DNA from: 20CM-2-55-15 sp964633285 | GTDB taxonomy: Bacteria > Acidobacteriota > Terriglobia > 20CM-2-55-15 | Direction of reading: 5' to 3' | Length of the DNA: 64,000 nucleotides | Assembly (NCBI GenBank): GCA_964633285.1 | Contig: CAZWGA010000010.1 | Location: 1-64,000 of the forward strand | Shown: positions 42,179 to 50,376 of the stretch, piece by piece | How positions within the stretch are numbered: the first letter of the stretch is position 1 | Layout of the letters: each line of letters opens with the position of its first letter | Made by a program: the position numbers and the translations under genes | The notes under the pieces: model-generated | Databases searched by the model: none | What the model was told of the DNA's origin: nothing | What the model saw: only the letters and a program-made list of their open reading frames with translations

Positions 42179-43024
42179 CTACTGCAACCGTTTTGACGAT
42201 GGCCCTTCCGCGGCCAGCACCTTGTCCTTGGGAGTGCTTAGATAGCCGCGAATATGGTCCTTGTCCACGTAGTTCACGACGAACTCATATCTCAGTCTGT
42301 CGCGTCCGACGAGGATTGTGACCGGCTCGTTCGAGGTCCGGTCCTTCTTCAAAATGCTCGAGTCGTCAGCCTGGATCATCACGTCGAATTTCTGTTTCTT
42401 GACATCTGTTTTCCTGAGCTGAACCCGGACATCGGCGATGCGCTCGAACTGCTTCGATTTATTGATGTCAAATTCGTAGTAATCACGTTCGCCTCTGAGC
42501 CGCAACGCGGCGAGTTCGGTCGAATTGTGAGCGATCAACGTGTTCAATTCCTGCTTGCTGTTCGCAAGATCGGTCCGCGTCGCATCGAGATCGGTGCGTA
42601 CGACCTGCACTTCTCCCGATACCGCGCCGAATTTGTTGGTTGTGTCCTGCTGAACTTCGGCGAACTTGTTTGTCGCTTCTTCCTTGAATTCCGTCACCGC
42701 CTTCGAATCGGCTTTTGACGCAATTTCACGGCGCAAACGCTGCGACTGCTGCGCGTTTTCCTGTTTCAACTGCTGCGCGAGCGCACGCGACTGTTCGAGT
42801 TCCTGATTTGTCACTCCCATTTTTTTGGTCATGACATCGAGATCCGAAGTGAGCTGTGTGATTTTGGAATGATCCTGAGTTTGCGCGGCCTGAAAGTCGC
42901 GCTCGACGCCATTCACGCGGTCCTGCAGCGTGCTGCGTGTCGACATCAGACCATAACCCAGCAAACCCATGAGGGCGAGACAGGCGGCAGCGAGCAGAGC
43001 TGTCTTTGACTTGAACCAATCCAT
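42179..43024 (-). CDS. Membrane-anchored coiled-coil protein
   Basis: 281 residues: one membrane helix (TALLAAACLALMGLLGYGLM, about 8-27), a long coiled coil (about 30-175, Gln/Glu/Lys/Asp-rich heptads such as DLDATRTDLANSKQELNTLI) and a C-terminal beta-rich domain (RDYYEFDINKSKQFERIADV to LRYEFVVNYVDKDHIRGYLS). Function unknown. It starts 48 bases after the next gene upstream on the same strand and is probably cotranscribed with the barrel protein. Confidence 0.65.
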   Translation of the reverse strand: MDWFKSKTALLAAACLALMGLLGYGLMSTRSTLQDRVNGVERDFQAAQTQDHSKITQLTSDLDVMTKKMGVTNQELEQSRALAQQLKQENAQQSQRLRREIASKADSKAVTEFKEEATNKFAEVQQDTTNKFGAVSGEVQVVRTDLDATRTDLANSKQELNTLIAHNSTELAALRLRGERDYYEFDINKSKQFERIADVRVQLRKTDVKKQKFDVMIQADDSSILKKDRTSNEPVTILVGRDRLRYEFVVNYVDKDHIRGYLSTPKDKVLAAEGPSSKRLQ

Positions 43025-43072
43025 GAACGTTTACCTCCGAAGAATGAAATTGAAAATCCAGTCCATTAGTCA

Positions 43073-44551
43073 TCAACGAACCGAGAGACTCAATGCCTGT
43101 CCATCCTGAGTAAAGAACCTCATCATTCCGGTCGACGTCTGGCCCGCAACTCCGCTGAACAAAACAAACTCAGTCGAATAACCACCGCGATCGACGATAT
43201 GCGGAAAGAGCAACTCCGCAGTTGTCGATGCTGAGGCTTCATCGCTGGCCGGCGTCGTCGTGACAAGAAAATCGCCGCGTTCGTTGTAGCGCATGCGCAG
43301 ACTCACAACACTGAGCGAGTTCGCCGAAGACACGCGCACGACGCCACGGAACGGAAGCGATAAAGTCGGAAACAGTTCGTGAACGAATTTCGATGTGTGG
43401 CCATACGCCGCTACCACAACGCTGGACGTCAGTCCGGCGCTTGTGCCATCGAGCGATGTCAATTCGAAGTTCACCGTTGCAGCGGTCGACGAGTTATTCG
43501 TAATCGCGATGCCGCTTTGAATCGCACCGGCCACTCCGGCGCGGGAATTGACTTCCGCGTACGATCGAAACGCGCTGCCCGGAGGCTGCGCTTGTACCGT
43601 AGCCATCGATACCGTCGCGCCACCCGTTGAATAGGAGAACACCGTAAAGGCGGCAGGATTTGTGTTCGTGCCGTCCGTCGTGATCCGCACGCTTCCTACC
43701 TGCACCACACCTGTTGTTATTCCGGAAATATCGAGCCGTTCCGACGACCGGGCACGAATCGAATAATTGAAGGAAGCGGTGAACTGTCCGTTCACGTAAA
43801 AAGACAGTGGTGCCGCCGAAATTGCGGCTGAACCTTCGTCGAAAAACTGCACGGTCCCGCTCATTGCGGCATCGGTCGTATTGACGAGCATCACCTGGCT
43901 CGTCCATCCACCGCCAACGGCGAAATGCCCCATGATCAGTGTGCCGCCGGGTTGCGATGTCTGGAGGGAGACGACGGTTTGTGTCGTCACCAGAAATTCA
44001 CCGCGCTCATTGACGAAAGTCCGCAATGCGATGACACCGACTCCCGCGGATGCGCTGAACGACACCGTTCCTCTAAAGTTGGCGCCGGCGTTGAATGGCG
44101 CTTCGTTGAGAAACCGCGCCATTTGCGCATTGGCACCAAGAGTGAGACTCCCTTGCCCGAGAGCGTTTCCGGATTCGTCAGTGAAACTGAATGTGACCGT
44201 AACCGCCGAGGTATTCGGGTTCGAGAACGCGACCCCCGTGTTGATCGCTCCGTTGACTTCCGCGTAGGTTCGGCCCGAAACCATTGCCGACATTCCGGGA
44301 ACCCCTGCTTCCGTCACCAGCACGCCGTTCTGCCGCAGACCAAAAATGGCAACACCGGATGGGGTTGTGCTCGACGAAGGTTGTACGCGCGCTGATCCCA
44401 CCACCATGGCATCGATCCCACCGGCAGTCGAAATTGTTGTTCCACCGCGGTCGACTGTGGTGTAGGAAACGGCGCTGGTGGAAGACTGCCCGTATCCCGT
44501 ATTGGCGATGATCAGAATAATGAACAGCCCCAGAGATAATTTGCGAATCAT
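43073..44551 (-). CDS. Secreted protein with two duplicated modules
   Basis: 492 residues with a signal peptide (LSLGLFIILIIANTGYG). Two related modules of about 100-115 residues: one with TYAEVNGAINTGVAFSNPNT to LRTFVNERGEFLVTT, the other with SYAEVNSRAGVAGAIQSG to LRMRYNERGDFLVTT, separated and closed by lipocalin-like or IPT-like beta strands. This is a surface or adhesion-type architecture with no catalytic motif. AGGAGGT lies upstream of the ATG. It is the first gene of the three-gene minus-strand set with the coiled-coil and barrel proteins. Confidence 0.7.
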   Translation of the reverse strand: MIRKLSLGLFIILIIANTGYGQSSTSAVSYTTVDRGGTTISTAGGIDAMVVGSARVQPSSSTTPSGVAIFGLRQNGVLVTEAGVPGMSAMVSGRTYAEVNGAINTGVAFSNPNTSAVTVTFSFTDESGNALGQGSLTLGANAQMARFLNEAPFNAGANFRGTVSFSASAGVGVIALRTFVNERGEFLVTTQTVVSLQTSQPGGTLIMGHFAVGGGWTSQVMLVNTTDAAMSGTVQFFDEGSAAISAAPLSFYVNGQFTASFNYSIRARSSERLDISGITTGVVQVGSVRITTDGTNTNPAAFTVFSYSTGGATVSMATVQAQPPGSAFRSYAEVNSRAGVAGAIQSGIAITNNSSTAATVNFELTSLDGTSAGLTSSVVVAAYGHTSKFVHELFPTLSLPFRGVVRVSSANSLSVVSLRMRYNERGDFLVTTTPASDEASASTTAELLFPHIVDRGGYSTEFVLFSGVAGQTSTGMMRFFTQDGQALSLSVR

Positions 44552-44748
44552 CTCAACCTCCTGGTGATTCCATCTGGAGAAGGCCTTGCACAAGAAATCG
44601 AAAAAGGGTGCAGACCCGCCAGGTCTATAGACGCAACATCGATGCCAATCTGAAAACGAGAGGCCGCTTGAGTTCACAATGAGTTGCGATGGTACGCACA
44701 AACCACTGAAGCCGAACCGGGCCTCGGGGCGTGGAAGATCTCCTGCTT

Positions 44749-45234
44749 TTACCGAGTAACGACCAGGGTTTCCGCAATCATGTCGTGGAGAGCCTGTTTC
44801 TTTTGGGTAAAGGCAGCCACGATGTATCCGGCGGCGAGAAGAATCATCGAGAGATACTTGGCAAAATGGCGGCCGGTCGCTCGCGCAAACGAAATAGGGC
44901 GGCCACCGGTGTCCGTAACGACGACCGACATGACGCGCTTTCCAACCGTAGCTTGCCATTCGGAGCTCAGCATGAAGCCTTCGTACAACCAGGGCGCCAG
45001 AAACCCTACAAAGAATCCGGCTCCGGCGGTAGCGGCCACGAACGCTCCGGTAGCAGCGGAAAGGATGACGGCATCAATGAGGATCGCGGCAAATCGCCTC
45101 CAGAATCCGGCGTATTCGACAGTCACACTTTGAATGGGGGTCGTGGCAGCCGGACTGGACTGAAGCGTGGCGCCGCAGACCTGGCAGAATTTCGCGTTGT
45201 CGGGATTTTCCTTTCCGCAATTGAGGCAAAACAT
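44749..45234 (-). CDS. Zinc-ribbon RDD family membrane protein
   Basis: 161 residues. An N-terminal zinc ribbon (MFCLNCGKENPDNAKFCQVC, CxxC twice) is followed by an RDD membrane domain with the eponymous Arg in GFWRRFAAILIDAVIL and two further helices ending ALHDMIAETLVVTR. The ATG at 45234 puts the zinc ribbon at the very start; a GTG at 45252 overlaps the stop of the gene upstream and may be the coupled start. The role of RDD proteins is largely unknown. Confidence 0.85.
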   Translation of the reverse strand: MFCLNCGKENPDNAKFCQVCGATLQSSPAATTPIQSVTVEYAGFWRRFAAILIDAVILSAATGAFVAATAGAGFFVGFLAPWLYEGFMLSSEWQATVGKRVMSVVVTDTGGRPISFARATGRHFAKYLSMILLAAGYIVAAFTQKKQALHDMIAETLVVTR

Positions 45235-45248
45235 TGGTGCGGATTCTA

Positions 45249-45929
45249 TCACGCCAGGGGCGGGAGCCAGAGCGAGCGTCCGGTGAGTTCACGATGATCA
45301 AGCCCCGCGGCGCGATCCATTAAGGCGAGGCGCTCCGGCAGGTCGACGCGAAACCGCCATTGGTCGGAACGGCCACCCGCGATTTTCCATTCGCGGGCCC
45401 ACTCCTCCCACCACGGCGTGGCAGCCCTGGAGATGGGTTCAATGACGAGAACGGCGCCGCCGCTTCGCGCAATTGAGAGAAAATCGCGGCGGAAACGGCT
45501 GCGCGACGCATCGTCGAGTTCATTCATCGTGAAGGCGGCAACGACAGCCTGCCCGTTCGGAGCCGGCAACGTGCGGATGTCGGCTGATTTCGTCGCGGCG
45601 CGAATGCCAAAATGTTCCAGCGTCCATTTCGCTTCGGCCAAAGCCCAGGCGTTGTGATCAACCAATTCGACGTTCGACGACAGATTCGATTCCATGGCCC
45701 AGACCGCGCCGGCCACGCCGGTACCGCAGCCCAGATCCAAAAGGCCATACCCGGAAGGCACACGTACACCCAGTGCGCGCGTAATCTCGCGAGTCAGGAG
45801 AAAATGAATCGGACCAAAGAACATCGCAAACGCTGCGCGTTTACCGGCGCCGGATAAAGAGGACCGGCTGTCCAGCCTCGCGCGGCGTTCGACATACAAC
45901 GATGACAACGCCTGCACCGCGCGCCTCAC
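45249..45929 (-). CDS. SAM-dependent methyltransferase, Rsm22-like
   Basis: 226 residues with the SAM loop LLDLGCGTGVAGAVW near residue 65, acidic VELVDHNAWALAEAK and a later FTMNELDD. The order resembles small Rsm22-type ribosomal or class I methyltransferases. The given start is GTG; about 23 in-frame codons upstream of it read like protein (TWFEALERRHLASLTFPE) but contain no ATG, GTG or TTG, so the true N-terminus may use a rare start. It overlaps the RDD gene by 4 bases. Confidence 0.75.
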   Translation of the reverse strand: MRRAVQALSSLYVERRARLDSRSSLSGAGKRAAFAMFFGPIHFLLTREITRALGVRVPSGYGLLDLGCGTGVAGAVWAMESNLSSNVELVDHNAWALAEAKWTLEHFGIRAATKSADIRTLPAPNGQAVVAAFTMNELDDASRSRFRRDFLSIARSGGAVLVIEPISRAATPWWEEWAREWKIAGGRSDQWRFRVDLPERLALMDRAAGLDHRELTGRSLWLPPLA

Positions 45930-46024
45930 TTCCGGAAAAGTCAGGCTGGCAAGATGACGGCGTTCGAGTGCCTCGAACCACGTTAGGAACTTATCTTGAT
46001 CCTTGGATTGGTCCGGTAGGTTTT

Positions 46025-46339
46025 TTACCAGCGATCCCTGCGGCCGCCGCCACCCCCGCGATGTCCGCCGCCGCCGCGATCTTCACGCGGTGCCATCGGA
46101 CGCGCTTCCGCGACGGTCATGTTGCGGCCGCCGTATTCCGCTCCATTAAATTTCTGGATGGCGTCTGTGGCTTCCTGATCCGATGACATTTCGACGAATC
46201 CGAAACCTTTGCTTCGTCCTGTATCGCGGTCGGTGATGATCTTTGCCGATTCAACCTTTCCTGCTTGAGAAAAGATTTCCTGGAGTGACTCATCCGTTGT
46301 AGAAAACGGAAGGTTGCCGACATATAGCTTCTTACCCAT
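46025..46339 (-). CDS. RRM-type RNA-binding protein with Gly-rich tail
   Basis: 104 residues: one RNA-recognition motif with RNP2 KLYVGNLPF at the start and RNP1 KGFGFVEM near residue 50, followed by a GGGGHRGGGGGRRDRW tail. This is the bacterial Rbp-type protein that binds single-stranded RNA and is often cold-induced. AAGGAGGT precedes the ATG at 46339, which excludes the longer frame. The long gap before the divergent gene at 46443 probably holds its promoter. Confidence 0.92.
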   Translation of the reverse strand: MGKKLYVGNLPFSTTDESLQEIFSQAGKVESAKIITDRDTGRSKGFGFVEMSSDQEATDAIQKFNGAEYGGRNMTVAEARPMAPREDRGGGGHRGGGGGRRDRW

Positions 46340-46430
46340 GAACCTCCTTGGAGCCGCAGAGGACATGAGCACCATGCTCGAGGACTGCGACAAGGAATGC
46401 CAAGAACTTATATCACCGCTGACGCCGTTA

Positions 46431-46436
46431 TACAAT
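46431..46436 (+). promoter_or_regulatory. -10 element for leaderless gene
   Basis: TACAAT ends 6 nt before the ATG at 46443, with TTATAT about 17 nt further upstream as a poor -35. No Shine-Dalgarno sequence can fit, so the message is probably leaderless. Confidence 0.4.
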
Positions 46437-46442
46437 TCGCTT

Positions 46443-46700
46443 ATGACGCGGTTCCGGGTCGGCGATCTCGTTCGGATTTCAAGAAATGATGTCTTGCGGC
46501 CGGGAGACGCGGGAATCATCCGCAAAGTTCTCGACAACCCCACCGGCGACGAATCCCTTCAGGAGTACATCGTGGAGTTCGGAGAACGCGTCATGGATGA
46601 GGTTTCCGATGAAGGCTTCCGCCTTCGCATCCACAGCGATGCCCGTGTTCATTGCTATTTGAGCATCTACCTGGAAGATGCGAACGAACCGCCCCAATGA
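46443..46700 (+). CDS. Small acidic protein of unknown function
   Basis: 85 residues, acidic, with RFRVGDLVRISRNDVLRPGD, which resembles a KOW or SH3-like turn as found in nucleic-acid or peptidoglycan-binding proteins. Only this segment is suggestive; no family assigned. The leader is extremely short (see the -10 element). It ends 16 bases before the convergent ArfB gene. Confidence 0.5.
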   Translation: MTRFRVGDLVRISRNDVLRPGDAGIIRKVLDNPTGDESLQEYIVEFGERVMDEVSDEGFRLRIHSDARVHCYLSIYLEDANEPPQ

Positions 46701-46716
46701 GCGCATCGGCGCATCG

Positions 46717-47139
46717 TCAGTCGTCCCACGCTCGTTTCGAACGAAACTGTTTCACTTCCGTTCGTTTTTTCTTTTTGTCGAGTCTTTGTTGATGGGCGCC
46801 GGCAGGGACTCGTGTCCGGATCCGCGGCTGTTTTGGAATAAGGGCCCGCTCTATCAGATTCCTAAACTTCTCGATCGCATCTGCGCGGTTTAACTCCTGG
46901 CTTCGCGTTCGCTGTGAGACGACCTGAAGGATTCCATCCTTACTGATCCGGTTGGCCAGTTTTTCCTGAATCCTTTTCTTTTGCTCTTCCGGCAGCGCCG
47001 ACGAATGGGGCACATCGAACGCCAGCGTCACGCGGCTGCTCACCTTGTTCACATTCTGTCCGCCGGGACCTCCGCTCCTCGATGCCGTAAAGGTGATCTC
47101 AGCTTCAGGTATGCGGATATCGCCGAAAATGTGAATCAA
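46717..47139 (-). CDS. arfB: ArfB-type peptidyl-tRNA hydrolase for ribosome rescue
   Basis: 140 residues with the release-factor catalytic motif SGGPGGQNVNKVSS near residue 22 and a basic C-terminal tail (RLDKKKKRTEVKQFRSKRA) that enters the empty mRNA channel of stalled ribosomes. The start is TTG, overlapping the TGA stop of the M20 peptidase gene as TTGA. It frees ribosomes stalled on truncated messages. Confidence 0.9.
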   Translation of the reverse strand: MIHIFGDIRIPEAEITFTASRSGGPGGQNVNKVSSRVTLAFDVPHSSALPEEQKKRIQEKLANRISKDGILQVVSQRTRSQELNRADAIEKFRNLIERALIPKQPRIRTRVPAGAHQQRLDKKKKRTEVKQFRSKRAWDD

Positions 47140-48524
47140 GGCTGCTCCGACAACGCTTTTACAAGCCGGTAAAGAAACTCGCGGCCTTCATAAAACTGTT
47201 TTACGCCGAGACGTTCATCCCTGCCGTGAGCGCGCGTGTCTTCAACGTCTTCAAAGAATCCGGAAACGCCGTATGTCGGAATTCCGGCATTGCGAAGGTA
47301 CAACCCATCGGTTGCGCCGGTCGACATGATCGGCACCACGGGAATGCCGGGCCAGAGGATCGATGTCAGTCTTTCAATCGGCCCCATGATGTCCGCCTTC
47401 AGGGGCGATGGATTACTGGGCTTCGCGTCGTCAATGGCGGTTACCGAGACCTTGGGATCATCGATGATGCGCACCAGAGTCGAGCGGACTTCCTCCGGAG
47501 ATTCACCGGGAAGAATCCGGCAATTCACAACGGCGCGCGCGGTTTGAGGCAAAGCGTTATCCGCATGTCCTCCTTCGAGCCGCGTTGCGACACACGTTGT
47601 TCGCAGCAGAGCATTATCGAAAGGGGAAGCACTGAGACGCGCCGCGGAAGCTTTGTCCGGCGGATTCCTGGAAACGGCCTTCATGTCCGCAGCGAGCTGT
47701 CCCGACTGCAGGGCCGACATCCTCCGGTAATACATCGAAGTCACTTCGGTAGAACGCACGGGAAACTGATATTTTTCAAGTTTCGTCAAACCTTCGGCGA
47801 GATGATAGATCGCGTTATCTTTTCGCGGCCGGGAACTGTGGCCGCCGGGATCTTTCACCTCAAGGCGAAAACTTTGATAGACCTTTTCGCTCGCCTGCAC
47901 TGCATTTAACAGATACCTCCCGTCCTTCATCTGACTTTCACCGCCTTCGTTCAACGCCATTTCGGCGTCGATCAAGTCACGATGATTCTTCACCAGCCAG
48001 TCGGCGCCATTGAAGTCACCGGACTCCTCATCCGCAGTAAGCGCAACAATCAAGTCGCGATCGGGGACGAAATTCTCCTGGCGAAGGCGGATGAAGGTCG
48101 CAATCCACACTGCGGCCATCGCCTTGTCGTCCGTGGTTCCACGTCCGTAGAAGTAGCCGCCTTTTTCGGTGAATGTGAATGGATCGAGCGACCAGTCCTC
48201 TCGCTTCGCTTCGACAACGTCAAGGTGAGCGAGCAGCAATAAGGGTTTCCTGCGGCCCGTTCCTCGATATCGCGCGACAAGATTTCCCTTCCGCGGATCA
48301 GGACTTAGCACTTGAATATCCGTCTGAGGAAAACCCGCCTGTCTCAACCGCGCAGCCATGGCCTCGGCCGCTGGGGTTGTACTGCCGACGGAGTCTGTCG
48401 TGTTGATCTCGATGAGCTCTCTGTAAATCTCGCGGGCAGTCTGATTGTAGGCGGCATCATCCGTGAGACGGCTTTGGCCAACGGGAGGGAAAAGGGCCAG
48501 GATCGCCAGTATCAGTTTCAACAT
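47136..48524 (-). CDS. Secreted M20 family metallopeptidase
   Basis: 462 residues with a signal peptide (KLILAILALFPPVGQ). Zinc ligands are in LLLLAHLDVVEA (His, Asp), YGRGTTDDK (Asp), TADEESG (Glu pair) and AEMALNEGG; a dimerisation insertion sits between about 215 and 330. It likely removes amino acids from small peptides in the periplasm. The ATG lies 12 bases after the TPM-domain gene upstream, so it belongs to the same minus-strand run. Confidence 0.88.
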   Translation of the reverse strand: MLKLILAILALFPPVGQSRLTDDAAYNQTAREIYRELIEINTTDSVGSTTPAAEAMAARLRQAGFPQTDIQVLSPDPRKGNLVARYRGTGRRKPLLLLAHLDVVEAKREDWSLDPFTFTEKGGYFYGRGTTDDKAMAAVWIATFIRLRQENFVPDRDLIVALTADEESGDFNGADWLVKNHRDLIDAEMALNEGGESQMKDGRYLLNAVQASEKVYQSFRLEVKDPGGHSSRPRKDNAIYHLAEGLTKLEKYQFPVRSTEVTSMYYRRMSALQSGQLAADMKAVSRNPPDKASAARLSASPFDNALLRTTCVATRLEGGHADNALPQTARAVVNCRILPGESPEEVRSTLVRIIDDPKVSVTAIDDAKPSNPSPLKADIMGPIERLTSILWPGIPVVPIMSTGATDGLYLRNAGIPTYGVSGFFEDVEDTRAHGRDERLGVKQFYEGREFLYRLVKALSEQP

Positions 48525-48536
48525 GATTTTGCTTAC

Positions 48537-48980
48537 CTAACTGAAGTCGACATCATCGGGCAATTCATCTTTGTCGGTTGCCGCATCATATGGAAAATGC
48601 GCGGCGAGCTGTTCGCCGACTTCCTCGATACCTCGGATCAGGCCTCCGGTAAAGTCGCCGGTCCGAAATTTCTCCGATACGGCCTCTGCAACGCGGCGCC
48701 AGAATTCCTGTCCCACGCGCGCATGAATACCGCGATCGCCTAGTACAACAAATTTGCGGCGCGCAGGCACAACGAAAAAAAGCACTCCGTTGTGTTCTTT
48801 CGTCGCCGTCATTCCCATTCTTGCAAACGCCTTGTCCGCAGCTTTCTCGATGTTTCCCCAGAAAAACGACGCAATCGAAACGCGAATTTCGCCGGAAGTT
48901 CGGTGTTCGGCCTCTTGAATCGCGCGTTTAATTTTTTCGCCGTCGACGATCTGAAGCAGCCTTTTGCGCGTCATTACCAT
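48537..48980 (-). CDS. TPM domain protein without membrane anchor
   Basis: 147 residues of the TPM (YgcG-type) fold: SGEIRVSIASFFW near residue 30, NGVLFFVVPARRKFVVLGD and GLIRGIEEVGEQLAAHFP. No signal peptide is visible and the C-terminus is acidic (KDELPDDVDFS), so it may be cytoplasmic. Overlaps the preceding TPM gene by 7 bases and follows LemA in the same order as in many genomes. Confidence 0.75.
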   Translation of the reverse strand: MVMTRKRLLQIVDGEKIKRAIQEAEHRTSGEIRVSIASFFWGNIEKAADKAFARMGMTATKEHNGVLFFVVPARRKFVVLGDRGIHARVGQEFWRRVAEAVSEKFRTGDFTGGLIRGIEEVGEQLAAHFPYDAATDKDELPDDVDFS

Positions 48981-49708
48981 GATCCTGTCGCGCCTCCACC
49001 GCCCGAGCGGCCGCCTCCACCGCTGAAGCCTCCGCCACCGCCCCAGTCATCGCGGCCCCGGCCTCCACCGCCTGAAAGGATACTCGCCAGCAGATAAATC
49101 GCGAGGCTGGGATTCGTCAGAAAAATGAAGAGGACCACCAATCCAATGATTCCGTAGAGAATCAATTGGCCCAGCGTGACGGGTTGATTCCCGCGGCGCT
49201 CGCGCCGGGATGCTGGAAGACTTCCGCCTCCAATCACAGTCATCACGGCATCCATGCCGGAAGAAACGGCGCCATCCGCGTCTCCGGCCTGGATACGCGG
49301 TGCGATGACTTCATTGATCACCCGGGAAGCCAGGGCGTCCGGAACCTGAGCTTCCAGCCCATAACCGACTTCAAAACGTAGTTTGTGGTCGGCCGCCATG
49401 ATGAAGAGTGCCAGCCCGTCATCGATTCCCTTTCGCCCTGCTTTCCATTTCTCGAATGTGCGAACGGCCCAATCTTCAATCGGAACATTTCCTGTTGTCT
49501 GGCCGATGTAGACAATGAGCTGATGACCGGTGGATCGTTCGTAGGACGACAATCTGGAATTCAAATCCCTCGCGGCCCCGGACGACATGAAGTTCGCCGT
49601 GTCGGTAACCCACTGGCCGGGCGCGGGCGGAACCGGTGTTTCGGCGGAATACAACCGCGCAGCCGAAACCAGCAAAACGGCCAGCAGAAAACAACGGTGG
49701 ATGTTCAA
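48974..49708 (-). CDS. TPM domain protein with Gly-rich tail (YgcG-like)
   Basis: 244 residues with a signal peptide (CFLLAVLLVSAARLYSA), a TPM domain (about 30-160, QLIVYIGQTTGN, DDGLALFIMAADHKLRFEVG), one membrane helix (LILYGIIGLVVLFIFL, about 187-202) and a C-terminus of Gly-Gly-Arg-Ser repeats ending GGGGATGSW. TPM proteins occur with LemA and are thought to act in membrane or photosystem maintenance. LemA lies just upstream. Confidence 0.9.
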   Translation of the reverse strand: MNIHRCFLLAVLLVSAARLYSAETPVPPAPGQWVTDTANFMSSGAARDLNSRLSSYERSTGHQLIVYIGQTTGNVPIEDWAVRTFEKWKAGRKGIDDGLALFIMAADHKLRFEVGYGLEAQVPDALASRVINEVIAPRIQAGDADGAVSSGMDAVMTVIGGGSLPASRRERRGNQPVTLGQLILYGIIGLVVLFIFLTNPSLAIYLLASILSGGGGRGRDDWGGGGGFSGGGGRSGGGGATGSW

Positions 49709-49710
49709 AC

Positions 49711-50328
49711 CTAAAACTTCACCTCGGGCGCCTTTTCAGCTCCGGCCGCCGCCTGGAAGTACGGTTTCGTCTGGAATTTGTCGCCGAAGAAACCGGCGAT
49801 CACGACTGTTGGAAAGGTATTTCGCTTCGTGTTGAACGCTTGCGCCGCTTCGGTGAATCGCATCCGTTCAACTGTAATTCGATTTTCCGTTCCCTCGAGC
49901 TGAACCTGCAGATCGCGGAAGTTCTGAGTTGCTTTCAATTCAGGATATTTTTCGGCCACAACCATCAGGCGCGACAAAGCTGAAGATAGTCCGTCCTGCG
50001 CCTGCTGGAATCGCGCGAACGCCTGCGGATCCCGCGCGATATTTTCAATCGCCCCGGACGTCACCTGCCCCACCTTCGAACGCGCCTCTGTAACGGCTGT
50101 CAGCGTTTGCTGTTCGAAATTAGCGGCGCCTTTCACGGTGTTCACGAGATTGGGTATCAGATCCAAACGGCGTTGATAAACATTTTGAACCTGGGCCCAT
50201 TGAGACTGTGTCGCCTGATCGAGCTGTACAAGCGAGTTGTAGGTTCCCGCGACGGTTGAGCCGAAAATGATCAGGACTAGAACGATAGCTCCTACGACGC
50301 CGAGAGCTATCTTTGTGCCGGTACTCAT
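49711..50328 (-). CDS. lemA: LemA family protein
   Basis: 205 residues: one N-terminal membrane helix (IALGVVGAIVLVLIIFGSTV), then a helical domain with the LemA signature YNSLVQLDQATQSQWAQVQN and IPNLVNTVKG, ending in a short tail. It is the first gene of the LemA-TPM-TPM run. LemA proteins span the membrane and are linked to envelope functions; the exact activity is not known. AGGAGGAA lies upstream of the ATG. Confidence 0.93.
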   Translation of the reverse strand: MSTGTKIALGVVGAIVLVLIIFGSTVAGTYNSLVQLDQATQSQWAQVQNVYQRRLDLIPNLVNTVKGAANFEQQTLTAVTEARSKVGQVTSGAIENIARDPQAFARFQQAQDGLSSALSRLMVVAEKYPELKATQNFRDLQVQLEGTENRITVERMRFTEAAQAFNTKRNTFPTVVIAGFFGDKFQTKPYFQAAAGAEKAPEVKF

Positions 50329-50376
50329 TGGTTCCTCCTCATATAAATGCGAGGGTACGGCACTAACAACCGAAGA

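Noticed and set aside
46019..46027. Programmed frameshift joining the RRM protein to the methyltransferase
   Set aside because: An A-run follows the RRM stop, but the RRM protein ends naturally in a Gly/Arg tail and the two functions are unrelated; kept only as an open alternative for the methyltransferase start.
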